Source: Streptomyces coeruleorubidus (lineage in GTDB: Bacteria > Actinomycetota > Actinomycetes > Streptomycetales > Streptomycetaceae). From it: a stretch of DNA of 64,000 bases. The stretch lies in contig NZ_CP118527.1 of the NCBI RefSeq assembly GCF_028885415.1, forward strand, positions 8,990,001 through 9,054,000, given 5' to 3'. The notes under the pieces were generated by a model. The model searched no databases and was not told the DNA's origin. It worked only from the letters and a program-made list of their open reading frames with translations. Below are positions 54,565 to 63,302 of the stretch, in pieces. The number at the start of each line of letters is the position of its first letter. The stretch's first letter is position 1. The translations under genes were made by a program, and so were the position numbers.

Positions 54565-55541
54565 ACCTCCTCGTCACCGGCGCAGCCGGGTTCATCGGCT
54601 CCCGCTACGTCCGCGCAACTCTCGCCTCGGACGCGCCCGACGCGCCGCGCATCACCGTGCTGGACAAGCTCACCTACGCCGGCACCCTCGACAACCTCGA
54701 ACTCGGCCATCCCAGACTGGAGTTCGTGCAGGGCGACATCTGCGACGCCGAACTGGTCGACAAGCTCATGGCCGACGCGGACCAGGTCGTGCACTTCGCG
54801 GCCGAGTCCCATGTGGACCGCTCGATCACCGGCGCGGCCGACTTCGTCCGCACCAACGTGCTGGGCACCCAGACCCTGCTGGACGCCGCCCTGCGACACG
54901 GCGTGGGCCCCTTCGTGCACGTCTCCACCGACGAGGTCTACGGCTCCATCGAGACCGGCTCGTGGCCGGAGGACCACCCGCTGCAGCCGAACTCCCCGTA
55001 CTCGGCCTCCAAGGCCTCCTCCGACCTGCTCGCCCTGGCCTACCACCGCACCCACGGCCTGGACGTGCGCGTCACCCGGTGCTCCAACAACTACGGCCCG
55101 CACCAGTTCCCCGAGAAGGTCATCCCGCTGTTCGTCACCAACCTCCTCGACGGCCACAAGGTGCCGCTGTACGGCGAGGGCCGCAACGTCCGCGACTGGC
55201 TGCACGTGGACGACCACTGCCAGGGGATCGACCTCGTCCGCACCAAGGGCAGGCCCGGCGAGGTCTACAACATCGGCGGCGGCACCGAGCTCACCAACAA
55301 GGAACTCACCGGCCTGCTCCTTCAGGCCTGCGGCGCGGACTGGGACCGGGTGGAGTACGTCGAGGACCGCAAGGGCCACGACCTGCGCTACTCCGTCGAC
55401 TGGTCCAAGGCCCGCGACGAACTCGGCTACCGCCCCCGCCACGACTTCGCCACCGGCCTCGCCGAGACCGTCGCCTGGTACCGCGACAACCGTGCCTGGT
55501 GGGAGCCCCTGAAGCAGCGCGTCGCCCAGGACCGCGCATGA
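54561..55541 (+). CDS. rmlB: dTDP-glucose 4,6-dehydratase
   Basis: A 326-residue extended short-chain dehydrogenase. GAAGFIGS binds NAD; the active site is visible as HVSTDEVYGSI (Thr-Asp-Glu) and YSASKASSD (Tyr-x3-Lys). AAESHVDRSITGAADFVRTN and RCSNNYGPHQFPEKVIPL are diagnostic of RmlB. It removes water from dTDP-glucose to give the 4-keto-6-deoxy sugar. The start overlaps rmlA by ATGA and the end overlaps rmlD by ATGA, so all are translationally coupled. Confidence 0.96.
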   Translation: MNLLVTGAAGFIGSRYVRATLASDAPDAPRITVLDKLTYAGTLDNLELGHPRLEFVQGDICDAELVDKLMADADQVVHFAAESHVDRSITGAADFVRTNVLGTQTLLDAALRHGVGPFVHVSTDEVYGSIETGSWPEDHPLQPNSPYSASKASSDLLALAYHRTHGLDVRVTRCSNNYGPHQFPEKVIPLFVTNLLDGHKVPLYGEGRNVRDWLHVDDHCQGIDLVRTKGRPGEVYNIGGGTELTNKELTGLLLQACGADWDRVEYVEDRKGHDLRYSVDWSKARDELGYRPRHDFATGLAETVAWYRDNRAWWEPLKQRVAQDRA

Positions 55542-56416
55542 GGTGGCTGGTCACCGGGGCGGGCGGAATGCTCGGCCATGACGTGGCCGAGGAGCTCACC
55601 CGGCGTGGCGAGGACGTGGTGGGCCTGGACCGGGCGGCCCTGGACATCACCCGGCCCGCGGCCGTCGACACCGCTGTGCGCGAGCACCGGCCCGACCTGG
55701 TCGTCAACTGCGCCGCGTACACGGCCGTGGACGACGCCGAGAGCGACGAGGCCCGCGCCCTGGAGATCAACGGGGACGGGCCGCGCCTGCTCGCCCGGGC
55801 CTGCGCCGCGCACGACGCCCGCCTGATCCACGTCTCCACGGACTACGTCTTCTCCGGCGAGGCCCGCGAGACCCCCTACCCGGAGGATCACCCGACGGGC
55901 CCGCGCACCGCCTACGGCCGCACCAAGCTGGCCGGGGAGCGGGCCGTGCTGGAGGAACTGCCCGGGGCGAGCGCGATCGTGCGCGCGGCTTGGCTCTACG
56001 GGGTCCACGGCACTAACTTCGTGCGGACCATGATCGGTCTCGAAGCCCGCCGCGACACCCTCGACGTCGTCGACGACCAGCGCGGGCAGCCCACCTGGAG
56101 CGCGGACGTCGCCGAACGGATCGCCGACCTCGGCGTACGGCTCGGCCCCGACGCGCACGGCGTCTTCCACGCCACCAACTCGGGCGAGGCCACCTGGTAC
56201 GAGCTGGCCCGCGAGGTGTTCTCCCTCATCGGCGCCGACCCGGACCGGGTGCGCCCCACCAGCAGCGCGGCCTTCCCCCGGCCCGCGCCCCGCCCGGCGT
56301 ACAGCGCCCTCGCACACCGCCGGTGGCAGGAGATCGGCCTGCCCCTGCCGCGCGACTGGCGCTCCGCCCTGCACGAAGCACTGCCCCGTATCCGCAAGGA
56401 AGGTCCCCCTTCGTGA
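55538..56416 (+). CDS. rmlD: dTDP-4-dehydrorhamnose reductase
   Basis: A 292-residue reductase for the last step of dTDP-L-rhamnose formation. GAGGMLGHDVAEEL is the NAD(P)H-binding motif; VVNCAAYTAVDDAESDEARA, HVSTDYVFSGE and YGRTKLAGE (Tyr-x3-Lys) are conserved RmlD segments. RAAWLYGVHGTNFVRTM fits the substrate-binding region. The stop overlaps the start of the methyltransferase-like gene by GTGA. With rmlA, rmlB and the facing rmlC the pathway is complete in the window. Confidence 0.95.
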   Translation: MRWLVTGAGGMLGHDVAEELTRRGEDVVGLDRAALDITRPAAVDTAVREHRPDLVVNCAAYTAVDDAESDEARALEINGDGPRLLARACAAHDARLIHVSTDYVFSGEARETPYPEDHPTGPRTAYGRTKLAGERAVLEELPGASAIVRAAWLYGVHGTNFVRTMIGLEARRDTLDVVDDQRGQPTWSADVAERIADLGVRLGPDAHGVFHATNSGEATWYELAREVFSLIGADPDRVRPTSSAAFPRPAPRPAYSALAHRRWQEIGLPLPRDWRSALHEALPRIRKEGPPS

Positions 56417-57216
56417 AACGCCATGAGTTCCTCCGGGAACTGCACAAGGTCAGCGCCAATCGCAACTACCTGGAGATCGGCGTCAACGACGGCCGCAGCC
56501 TGACGTTGTCCCGCGTCCCCAGCATCGCGATCGACCCCGCCTTCAAGGTGGTCTCGGAGCTGAAGTGCGACGTCCACCTGGTGAAGGCCACCAGCGACGA
56601 CTTCTTCGCCCGTGACAACCCCCTCCAGCACCTCAAGGGCGGCCGTCACCCGCTGCGCAACCTGCGCCGCGGCCGCAGCCCGATCGGCTACTGGCGCAAA
56701 ACGACGCTGGACCTGTCGTTCATCGACGGCATGCACCTGTTCGAGTTCGCACTGCGCGACTTCATGAACGTCGAGAAGTACTCGGACTGGTCCAGCGTGA
56801 TCGTCCTCGACGACATGCTGCCGCGCAGCATCGACGAGGCGGCCCGGGACCGGCACACCAACGCCTGGACCGGCGACGTCTTCAAGATCACCGAGGTGCT
56901 GGCGCGTTACCGCCCCGACCTGGTCACGGTCCAGGTGGACACCGCGCCCACCGGCCAGCTCGTCGTCTTCGGCGCCGACCCGAACAACCGGGTCCTGCAC
57001 GACAAGTACGACGAGATCATGGCCGAGTACAAGATTCCCGACCCGCAGAAGGTCCCCGAGGCGATCCTGGAACGGGCCGGTGCGGTGCGCCCCGAGGCCC
57101 TCGTGGAAGCAGGCTTCTGGCGCCCCCTCGTCCAGGCCCGCAACCGCGGCCTGCCCCGCTCCATCGGCTGGGAGCCCCTGCGCAAGGCCTTGGAACAGGT
57201 GGGCGTCAGCCGCTGA
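56413..57216 (+). CDS. Class I methyltransferase-like protein (Methyltransf_24 type)
   Basis: A 267-residue protein. NRNYLEIGVNDGRSLTLSRV is a SAM-binding motif I, IAIDPAFKVVSELKCDVHLV motif II, and LDLSFIDGMHLFEFALRDFM the acidic-His segment of the Methyltransf_24/TylF-like fold; VIVLDDMLPRS follows. Members often sit beside glycosyltransferases and modify surface or antibiotic sugars. Translational coupling to rmlD (GTGA overlap) suggests it methylates rhamnose or the glycan carrying it (inference). The C-terminal 70 residues are extra and may bind another protein. Confidence 0.78.
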   Translation: MKRHEFLRELHKVSANRNYLEIGVNDGRSLTLSRVPSIAIDPAFKVVSELKCDVHLVKATSDDFFARDNPLQHLKGGRHPLRNLRRGRSPIGYWRKTTLDLSFIDGMHLFEFALRDFMNVEKYSDWSSVIVLDDMLPRSIDEAARDRHTNAWTGDVFKITEVLARYRPDLVTVQVDTAPTGQLVVFGADPNNRVLHDKYDEIMAEYKIPDPQKVPEAILERAGAVRPEALVEAGFWRPLVQARNRGLPRSIGWEPLRKALEQVGVSR

Positions 57217-57889
57217 CCCCTCCGGAGCCGTCGGCCTTCCCGACGTCTTGCGGATCCGGGCCCGGGCGCTGCGCGCGCCCGGGCCTTCGGCGCCTCTGGA
57301 GGGCCGGAGTGAGCCCTGCCGAACCAGCCTCGTCCGACCGGCTGCCGGCCCCGGGCCCCGAGCCCAGCCGTGCCCGCGCAGCCTCCGGCGTGCGGCGTGC
57401 GTCGCGCGGACTGGCCCTTGGGGCGTGTCCGAGCATTGGGCGGGCCGGTCCTACGGCGTGATGTGGGTGCCGCGCGGACTGGCCCGGCGGCGTGTCGCGT
57501 GCGCTGCGCGGCCCGGCCGCACGGCGTGTCGGGGCGCCGCGCCGACCGGCCCCACGGTGTGTCGGCGAAATGAGCCTCTCCGTGCTGCGGCGGGCGCCAG
57601 TCTCAAGAACGGCCCGCCGCCCGGCCCCGCACACACCGCGGACGGTCCGGCTCAGCCTCGGGCACTGCGCGCTGCACGAGGGCGAGGCCGTCCTGGTCCT
57701 CTGCCGGGGGGTCCGCAGGGCCGGGGCGGGTTCCAGCGCGTGCCGGGAACCTGGCACGCGCCCGGTCCGGCCCGGCCGGGTCCACCCTCCGGCGTCTCGC
57801 CTCTCGTCCGGCCCGTCCCGGGACACCCTCGGGGCGTCGCGCCCGGTCCGGGTCGCGACGCCCCGAGGCGTGTGCCGTAGACGTGGACG
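57217..57889. repeat. 673-base gene-free region with degenerate ~66-bp repeats
   Basis: No gene supported on either strand. Three related blocks begin near 57401, 57469 and 57534, each opening with (G/C)(T/C)CGCGC(G)GAC-TGGCC and containing a GGCGTGTC or GGTGTGTCGG stretch. Extremely GC-rich. It separates the convergent rmlD-methyltransferase and rmlC ends. Confidence 0.4.
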
Positions 57890-58498
57890 TCAGCCGTCCC
57901 TCTGCCGTCCCCGCAGCTCCTCGTAATACGCCAGGCAAGCCTCATACGATGGCAGCAAGCCCTCGCGTTCCGCCTCGGCCAGGGTCGGGGCCTGTGCGTC
58001 CTTGGGGGAGAGGAGCGGCTCGATTCCGGCGGGCCACTCGATGCCCAGGGCCGGATCGAGCGGGTGGATGCCGTGTTCGCGTTCGGGGGCGTAGCCCGCC
58101 GAGCACAGGTACACCACCGTCGCATCGTCGGTCAGGGCCATGAAGGCGTGGCCCAGCCCTTCCGCGAGGAACACCGCGTGCCGGGTGTCCTCGTCGAGCC
58201 GTACCGCCTCCCACTGCCCGTAGGTGGGGGAGCCGACGCGGATGTCGATCACCACGTCCAGGACGGCACCCCGCACGCACGTGACGTACTTGGCCTGGCT
58301 GGGCGGCACATCCGCGAAGTGCACGCCCCGCAGCACACCCCGCCGGGAGATCGAGCAGTTTGCCTGGGCCAGGGACAGGTCGTAGCCCGTGGCCTCACGG
58401 AACTCCGCGCCCCGGTACCACTCGTGGAAGCTTCCCCGTTCGTCCGGGAAGACCTTGGGCTCCAGAACCCAGGCGCCCTCTATCCCCAGTGGTCGCAT
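57890..58498 (-). CDS. rmlC: dTDP-4-dehydrorhamnose 3,5-epimerase
   Basis: A 202-residue cupin enzyme. It starts MRPLGIEGAWVLEPKVFPDE; FHEWYRGAEFREATG and the catalytic RRGVLRGVHF (His) with YVTCVRGAVLDVVIDIRVGS are diagnostic. FLAEGLGHAFMAL and YLCSAGYAPEREHGIHPLDP carry the active-site Tyr and the C-terminal signature. It epimerises C3 and C5 of the keto sugar before RmlD. It lies on the minus strand downstream of the GT2 gene with a 4-base gap, facing the other rml genes. Confidence 0.96.
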   Translation of the reverse strand: MRPLGIEGAWVLEPKVFPDERGSFHEWYRGAEFREATGYDLSLAQANCSISRRGVLRGVHFADVPPSQAKYVTCVRGAVLDVVIDIRVGSPTYGQWEAVRLDEDTRHAVFLAEGLGHAFMALTDDATVVYLCSAGYAPEREHGIHPLDPALGIEWPAGIEPLLSPKDAQAPTLAEAEREGLLPSYEACLAYYEELRGRQRDG

Positions 58499-58502
58499 GC
58501 CG

Positions 58503-60443
58503 TCACTGTCCTCCGATCCTGATACGGGAAACCTTCCGACGCACGGTACCGACCACGCGTCGCGCACGCCGAGCCACCCGTAGGGCCAGGCCGGGCTGCG
58601 GCACCGGCGCCACCTGCACACGCCCGCCCGCCGCACGCAGCGCGAACGGCAGCCCGGTGTACTGCGGCCGGTCGGTGTCCGGGGCCAGGCACAGGGCCAC
58701 CCGCCAGACGCCGCCCGAGAGGCTCTCCGCGGGCAGGGCAGCCGCCAGCACCGCCCCCGTCCCGTCCGCGGCGGGGAAGAGCGTGCCGGGCGCCTCCAAG
58801 ATCTGCTGGGCGGAGACGAACCGCAGCCGCACCTCGGTGTCGCCGGGGACGTACAGCGCAAGCAGCGCACGGACACGGTCGCCGGAGACGGTGACGTCGG
58901 ACTGCCGCACACGGCCAAGCCCGAGCCGCTTGCCCCGCACGCCGAGCTCCAGGGAGAGGTTGCCGTGCGGCTCCGTCCAGTACGGCAGCGCCGGACGGCC
59001 TCCGACCATCCCCACGCCCGGCGTGGGCCGGCTCTCCCGCGGGGCCGGGCCCAGCCGGCATTCCTTGGTCCAGCCGCCCAGCTTGACCCGGACGAGCGCG
59101 TCCCAGACGCCGTCCTTCGGCAGGTCGGCCGGATCGACGGTGGCGGTCGCCCGCAGCACCAGCCGGACCTCCCCGCCGTCCCCGACCGGCACCGTCTCGC
59201 GGGTGAACCGCACGGGCTGGAAGTACTGCGCGGCACTGGACCGCTCCCGCAGCAGCAGGTCCGCGGTGGCCTGGCCGAAGCGCGCGGCGGTCTGCGAGGC
59301 CACCCACTCCACCGCTTCCGTGACGTCCTTGGGCGCGTCGTTCAGCGGCGTCGCCTCGGCGTCGGCCGGGAAGGTCATCGGCTCGCCGCCGGACGTGTAC
59401 TCGGCCGTGAAGCCGACGCTGAGGCAGCCGTCCCGCCACTCCACGCGGCCGGGGGCGGCCTTGGGTGCGACACCGGCCTCCCAGCGGGCGAAGGACACGA
59501 CGTCGTCGTACCGGTCGGCCGTGGTCAGCGCCGCGACGACCTGCTGCGTCGGCTGGAGCCCGGCCGCGACGCCGGGACCGAACCGCTCGACGACGACCTC
59601 GTGGATCTCGGCGAACAGCTCCCTGCGGTAGTCGTCGGGCAGCTTCAGCAGGCGCCGGGCCCGCAGCCGCTCGACCATCTCCACGCGCAGCCAGCGCCGG
59701 AAGAGCTTGTCGCGTACCGGTCCGGGCTCGGTGTACCGCTCGACGACGTCGAGGGCCTCACGCAGGTTCTTGAAGTAGCCGACCGGATCGAAGCGCTCGA
59801 AGCCGGCGTTGGAGCTGTCGTCCCGCCGGAGGTGGTAGTAGCAGACGTAGTCGCTGAGCACGGAGACGTTCTCCGCGCGCAGATACGCCTCGGCGATGAA
59901 GACGTGGTCCTCCAGGCGCCGTCTGCCCTCGGGGAAGCGCAGGCCGATGCGGTCCAGGAAGGCGCGGCGGAACATCTTGTGCGGGGTGAGGCTGTCGATG
60001 AGCGGGGCGTTCTCGACGGTGGCGCGCGGGTGGTTGCGGCGGAACAGCTCCACCGGCACCCCGCGGCCCTTGCCGGCCATCTTGCCCACGACGACATCGG
60101 CGCCGTTGGCCACGCCGTAGTCGTACATCCGCTCCAGGGCCTCGTCGCCCAGGTAGTCGTCGTTGTCGACGAACATGACGAACTCGCCGCTGGAGGCCTC
60201 GATGCCGACGTTGCGGGGCTTGCCCGACCAGCCGGAGTTCTCCTGGTGGATGACCTTCATCCGGGGGTCCTCGGCGGCGAGCGCGTCGAGCCGGGCCGGT
60301 GTCTCGTCGGTCGAGCCGTCGTCGACGAAGATCACCTCGTACTCGTCGGGAGGCAGCGACTGCCTCTGGAGCGAGGCGATGCAGTCCTCGATGTAGATCC
60401 CCGGGTTGTAGACGGGGATGATGACGCTGACCTTGACCGGCAT
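58503..60443 (-). CDS. GT2 family glycosyltransferase with large C-terminal domain
   Basis: A 646-residue protein. The first 230 residues are a GT-A glycosyltransferase: VSVIIPVYNPGIYIEDCIAS, VIFVDDGSTDETP, FVMFVDNDDYLGDEALERMY (DxD-type metal site) and RRLEDHVFIAEAYLRAENV (catalytic base region). The C-terminal 370 residues are predicted beta-rich, with two similar segments (about 420-510 and 540-620), resembling the carbohydrate-binding-like tails of streptomycete wall glycosyltransferases. No membrane helix, but the end is basic (RRVVGTVRRKVSRIRIGGQ). Probably a rhamnosyl- or related transferase building a cell-surface polymer. The rmlC gene follows in the same operon. Confidence 0.88.
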   Translation of the reverse strand: MPVKVSVIIPVYNPGIYIEDCIASLQRQSLPPDEYEVIFVDDGSTDETPARLDALAAEDPRMKVIHQENSGWSGKPRNVGIEASSGEFVMFVDNDDYLGDEALERMYDYGVANGADVVVGKMAGKGRGVPVELFRRNHPRATVENAPLIDSLTPHKMFRRAFLDRIGLRFPEGRRRLEDHVFIAEAYLRAENVSVLSDYVCYYHLRRDDSSNAGFERFDPVGYFKNLREALDVVERYTEPGPVRDKLFRRWLRVEMVERLRARRLLKLPDDYRRELFAEIHEVVVERFGPGVAAGLQPTQQVVAALTTADRYDDVVSFARWEAGVAPKAAPGRVEWRDGCLSVGFTAEYTSGGEPMTFPADAEATPLNDAPKDVTEAVEWVASQTAARFGQATADLLLRERSSAAQYFQPVRFTRETVPVGDGGEVRLVLRATATVDPADLPKDGVWDALVRVKLGGWTKECRLGPAPRESRPTPGVGMVGGRPALPYWTEPHGNLSLELGVRGKRLGLGRVRQSDVTVSGDRVRALLALYVPGDTEVRLRFVSAQQILEAPGTLFPAADGTGAVLAAALPAESLSGGVWRVALCLAPDTDRPQYTGLPFALRAAGGRVQVAPVPQPGLALRVARRARRVVGTVRRKVSRIRIGGQ

Positions 60444-60641
60444 CGGGTTTCCGGGCCCCTTCGGGTCGCTTGCCGTAGACGTCCTGTTGTACTGCGCGTT
60501 GCCCGATGCTAACCCGGTCGGCGATGTCGCCCCACCTTTCGAGACCGGCCCGTGATCATCTCCGGCCACGGGGCAACTGAGCTGCGCGGTCTGTCTGTTT
60601 GAAGACCGATCGGGTTCCCGGGCGGGGCGACCGGAAGCCTC

Positions 60642-60647
60642 TAGGGT
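60642..60647 (+). promoter_or_regulatory. -10 box of a probable leaderless transcript
   Basis: TAGGGT followed by 6 bases and the GTG at 60654. A good -35 is not evident. Confidence 0.4.
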
Positions 60648-60653
60648 GAGAAG

Positions 60654-61163
60654 GTGCGCCTGCTTTTCATGTCCGATACTCACCTGCCCAAGCGGGCCAA
60701 GGTCCTGCCGGCCCCCCTGCTGGCCGAACTCCCGCACGCCGACGTCGTGTTCCACGCCGGGGACTGGGTCGACACGGCCACCCTCGACCTGCTGGAGGGC
60801 CGCTGCCGCAGGCTCGTCGCCGTGTACGGCAACAACGACGGACCGGACCTGCGCGCCCGGCTGCCCGAGGTGGCGTCCGTGGAACTGGGCGGGCTGCGCT
60901 TCGGCGTGATCCACGAGACGGGCCCCGCCCAGGGCCGCGAGAAGCGCTGCGCCGCCCGCTTCCCCGACCTCGATGTGCTGGTCTTCGGTCACAGCCACAT
61001 CCCCTGGGACACCACGGCCTCCACCGGCTTGCGCCTGCTCAACCCGGGTTCCCCGACGGACCGCCGCCGCCGGCCCCACTGCACGTACATGACCGCCACC
61101 GTCGCCGACGGCCGTCTCACCGACGTGGAACTGCACCGGCTGCCGCCCCGCACACCCAGCTAG
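60654..61163 (+). CDS. YfcE/MJ0936-type metallophosphoesterase
   Basis: A 169-residue calcineurin-like phosphodiesterase. Metal ligands are visible in order: MSDTHLPKR (Asp, His), VFHAGDWVD (Asp), VYGNNDG (Asn), GVIHETG (His) and VFGHSHIPWD (Gly-His-x-His). LNPGSPTDRRR closes the fold. Such small enzymes hydrolyse phosphodiesters; physiological substrates are unsettled. The GTG start is immediately preceded by a -10-like TAGGGT, consistent with leaderless translation. The gene is separate from the convergent and divergent neighbours. Confidence 0.92.
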   Translation: MRLLFMSDTHLPKRAKVLPAPLLAELPHADVVFHAGDWVDTATLDLLEGRCRRLVAVYGNNDGPDLRARLPEVASVELGGLRFGVIHETGPAQGREKRCAARFPDLDVLVFGHSHIPWDTTASTGLRLLNPGSPTDRRRRPHCTYMTATVADGRLTDVELHRLPPRTPS

Positions 61164-61207
61164 GACCTGTCCAGCCGCTGCAGAAACCGCCATGACATGA
61201 TCGGCGC

Positions 61208-62008
61208 ATGGCGCGGGACGAGGGATACCTCCTGGACAACCGGCAGGTCGAGGCCGGTACGCGCTTCGACGCGCTGGCCGCCCTCTTCGACGACTCGACG
61301 TTCCGGCACTTCGAGACGGTCGGTGTCGCCGAGGCGTGGCGGTGCTGGGAGGTCGGGGCCGGCGGGCCGAGCGTCGCCGCGTGGCTCCGCGAGCGCGTCG
61401 GGCCGCGCGGGCGCGTGCTCGCCACCGACATCGACGTCTCCTGGACCGAGGCGGCCGCCACCGACGGAGTCGAGGTGCTCCGCCACGACGTCGGCCGCGA
61501 CGAGCCCCCGGCCGGGCCCTTCGACCTGGTCCACGCCCGCCTCGTCCTGGTCCACGTGGCCGAGCGCGACGCCGCGCTGCGCACCATGGTCCAGGCGTTG
61601 CGCCCCGGCGGCTGGTTGCTCGTCGAGGACGCCGATCCCGCGCTCCAGCCGCTGATCTGCCCCGACGAGTACGGCCCCGAGCAGGAGCTGGCCAACCGGC
61701 TCCGCACCGGCTTCCGCCGGCTGCTGCGGCAGCGGGGTGCCGACCTGGCCTACGGACGCAGGCTGCCGCGGCTGCTGCGCGAGGCCGGCCTCGCCGACGT
61801 CGAGGCCGACGCCTACTTCCCGGTCACCTCGCCCGCGTGCGACGTCCTGGAGGCGGCCACCGTCCGGCAGGTGCGGGACCAGCTCGTGGCCGAGGGTCTC
61901 GCCACGGACGAGGAGATCGAGCGGCACCTCGCCAACGTGGAGGCGGGGCGCCTGGACCTCGCCACCTCACCGATGATCTCGGCCTGGGGCCGTCGGCCCG
62001 GCGCCTGA
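61208..62008 (+). CDS. SAM-dependent methyltransferase
   Basis: A 266-residue class I methyltransferase. CWEVGAGGPSVAAWL is motif I, RVLATDIDVSW motif II, and FDLVHARLVLVHV plus ALRPGGWLLVEDAD motifs III and post-III. The first 45 residues (YLLDNRQVEAGTRFDALAAL) match the small-molecule methyltransferases with an N-terminal helical lid common in Streptomyces. Substrate unknown. It lies 44 bases after the phosphoesterase gene on the same strand and converges on the xdhC-like gene, with a single base between stop codons. Confidence 0.88.
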   Translation: MARDEGYLLDNRQVEAGTRFDALAALFDDSTFRHFETVGVAEAWRCWEVGAGGPSVAAWLRERVGPRGRVLATDIDVSWTEAAATDGVEVLRHDVGRDEPPAGPFDLVHARLVLVHVAERDAALRTMVQALRPGGWLLVEDADPALQPLICPDEYGPEQELANRLRTGFRRLLRQRGADLAYGRRLPRLLREAGLADVEADAYFPVTSPACDVLEAATVRQVRDQLVAEGLATDEEIERHLANVEAGRLDLATSPMISAWGRRPGA

Positions 62009-62009
62009 C

Positions 62010-63116
62010 TCACCGTCGACGGGGCGGATGCACCGCTCCCTCGGTCAGGGTCAGCGGTGCGCCGGTACCGCCCCACCGCAGCGCCACGATCTCGGCCGCG
62101 ACCGACACCGCCACCTCCTCGGGCGTACGAGCCCCGAGGTCGAGACCGACCGGTGAGCGCAGCCGGGACAGCTCCCGCTCGGTGAGCCCGGCCTCGGCCA
62201 GCCGCTTCGCCCGGTCGGCGTGGGTACTGCGGCTGCCCATCGCCCCGATGTAGGCGGCGGGCCGGCGCAGTGCCTCCTGGAGCAGCGGCACGTCGAACTT
62301 GGGGTCGTGCGTGAGGACGCAGACGACCGTCCGCTCGTCGGTGTCCGTCTCCCGCAGGTAGCGGTGCGGCCACTCGGCGACCACCTCGACGCCCGCGGGG
62401 AAGCGCCGGGGCGTGGCGAAGACGGGGCGGGCGTCACAGACCGTGACCCGGTAGCCGAGGAAGTCCCCGATGCGGGCGACGGCCGCCGCGTAGTCGATCG
62501 CGCCGAAGACCAGCATCCGCGGCGGCGGTGCGAAGGACTGCAGGAACACGCTGACGGAGTCCTCGCGGCGCTGCCCCTCGGGCCCGTAGTGCCGCAGGCC
62601 GGTGGCACCGAGAGCGAGCTCGCCGCGCGCGTCGGCGGTGACGGCCGCGTCCAGGCCGCTCGCGCCCAGCGTGCCCGACACCCGGTCCGGCCGGACCACG
62701 AGCGTCGCCCCGCGCGGCGCCGGGCCGTCGGTCACCGTCGCCACGGTCACCGGCTCTCCGGATGCGACGCAGTCCACGACCTCGCCGAAGGCCGGATCCA
62801 GCTCGGGCGTGACGGGACGCACGAGCAGCGTGATCTCACCGCCGCAGGTCAGGCCGACGGCGAAGGAGTCCTCGTCGCTGTAGCCGAAGGTCTCCAGCCG
62901 GGCCTCGCCGCTCGCCACGACCTCCTGCGCGAGCTCGAACACCGCACCCTCGACACAGCCCCCGGACACACTGCCCACGACCTCCTCGTCCGGCCCCACC
63001 GCCATCGCCGCGCCCGGGTCGCGCGGCGCGCTGCGGCTGACCTCGACGACCGTCGCGAGGCCGAACGGGAGCCGGGCCGCGTACCAGCGGCCGAGCACCG
63101 GGAGGATGTCACGCAC
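62010..63116 (-). CDS. XdhC/CoxI family molybdenum-cofactor insertion-type protein
   Basis: A 368-residue protein. N-terminal XdhC_CoxI domain (about 10-80): TVVEVSRSAPRDPGAAMAVG, then GSVSGGCVEGAVFELA with the conserved Gly-Gly-Cys. The C-terminal Rossmann domain (about 200-350) has MLVFGAIDYAAAVARIGDFL, VCDARPVFATPRRFP and PAAYIGAMGSRSTHADRAKR. XdhC binds molybdenum cofactor and sulfurates it before insertion into xanthine dehydrogenase-type enzymes. No molybdo-enzyme genes are adjacent, so this is an orphan copy. GTG at 63116 has AAGGAG at ideal spacing. Confidence 0.92.
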   Translation of the reverse strand: MRDILPVLGRWYAARLPFGLATVVEVSRSAPRDPGAAMAVGPDEEVVGSVSGGCVEGAVFELAQEVVASGEARLETFGYSDEDSFAVGLTCGGEITLLVRPVTPELDPAFGEVVDCVASGEPVTVATVTDGPAPRGATLVVRPDRVSGTLGASGLDAAVTADARGELALGATGLRHYGPEGQRREDSVSVFLQSFAPPPRMLVFGAIDYAAAVARIGDFLGYRVTVCDARPVFATPRRFPAGVEVVAEWPHRYLRETDTDERTVVCVLTHDPKFDVPLLQEALRRPAAYIGAMGSRSTHADRAKRLAEAGLTERELSRLRSPVGLDLGARTPEEVAVSVAAEIVALRWGGTGAPLTLTEGAVHPPRRR

Positions 63117-63302
63117 GACCGGCTCCTTCCACACAGCCCACCGGGTACCCAACCGGCGGTTAATTCCGTTGTGGCCCACCGGGCCGGTCTGCTGCACTGC
63201 ACGGGTCGACGACGTCACCGAGTCCCGAGGAGTCCCAGATGCGCCCTGCGTCCATGTCCCCCCAGACAGGAACGGCTCTCTCTTCGAAGGACATGACGCT
63301 TC

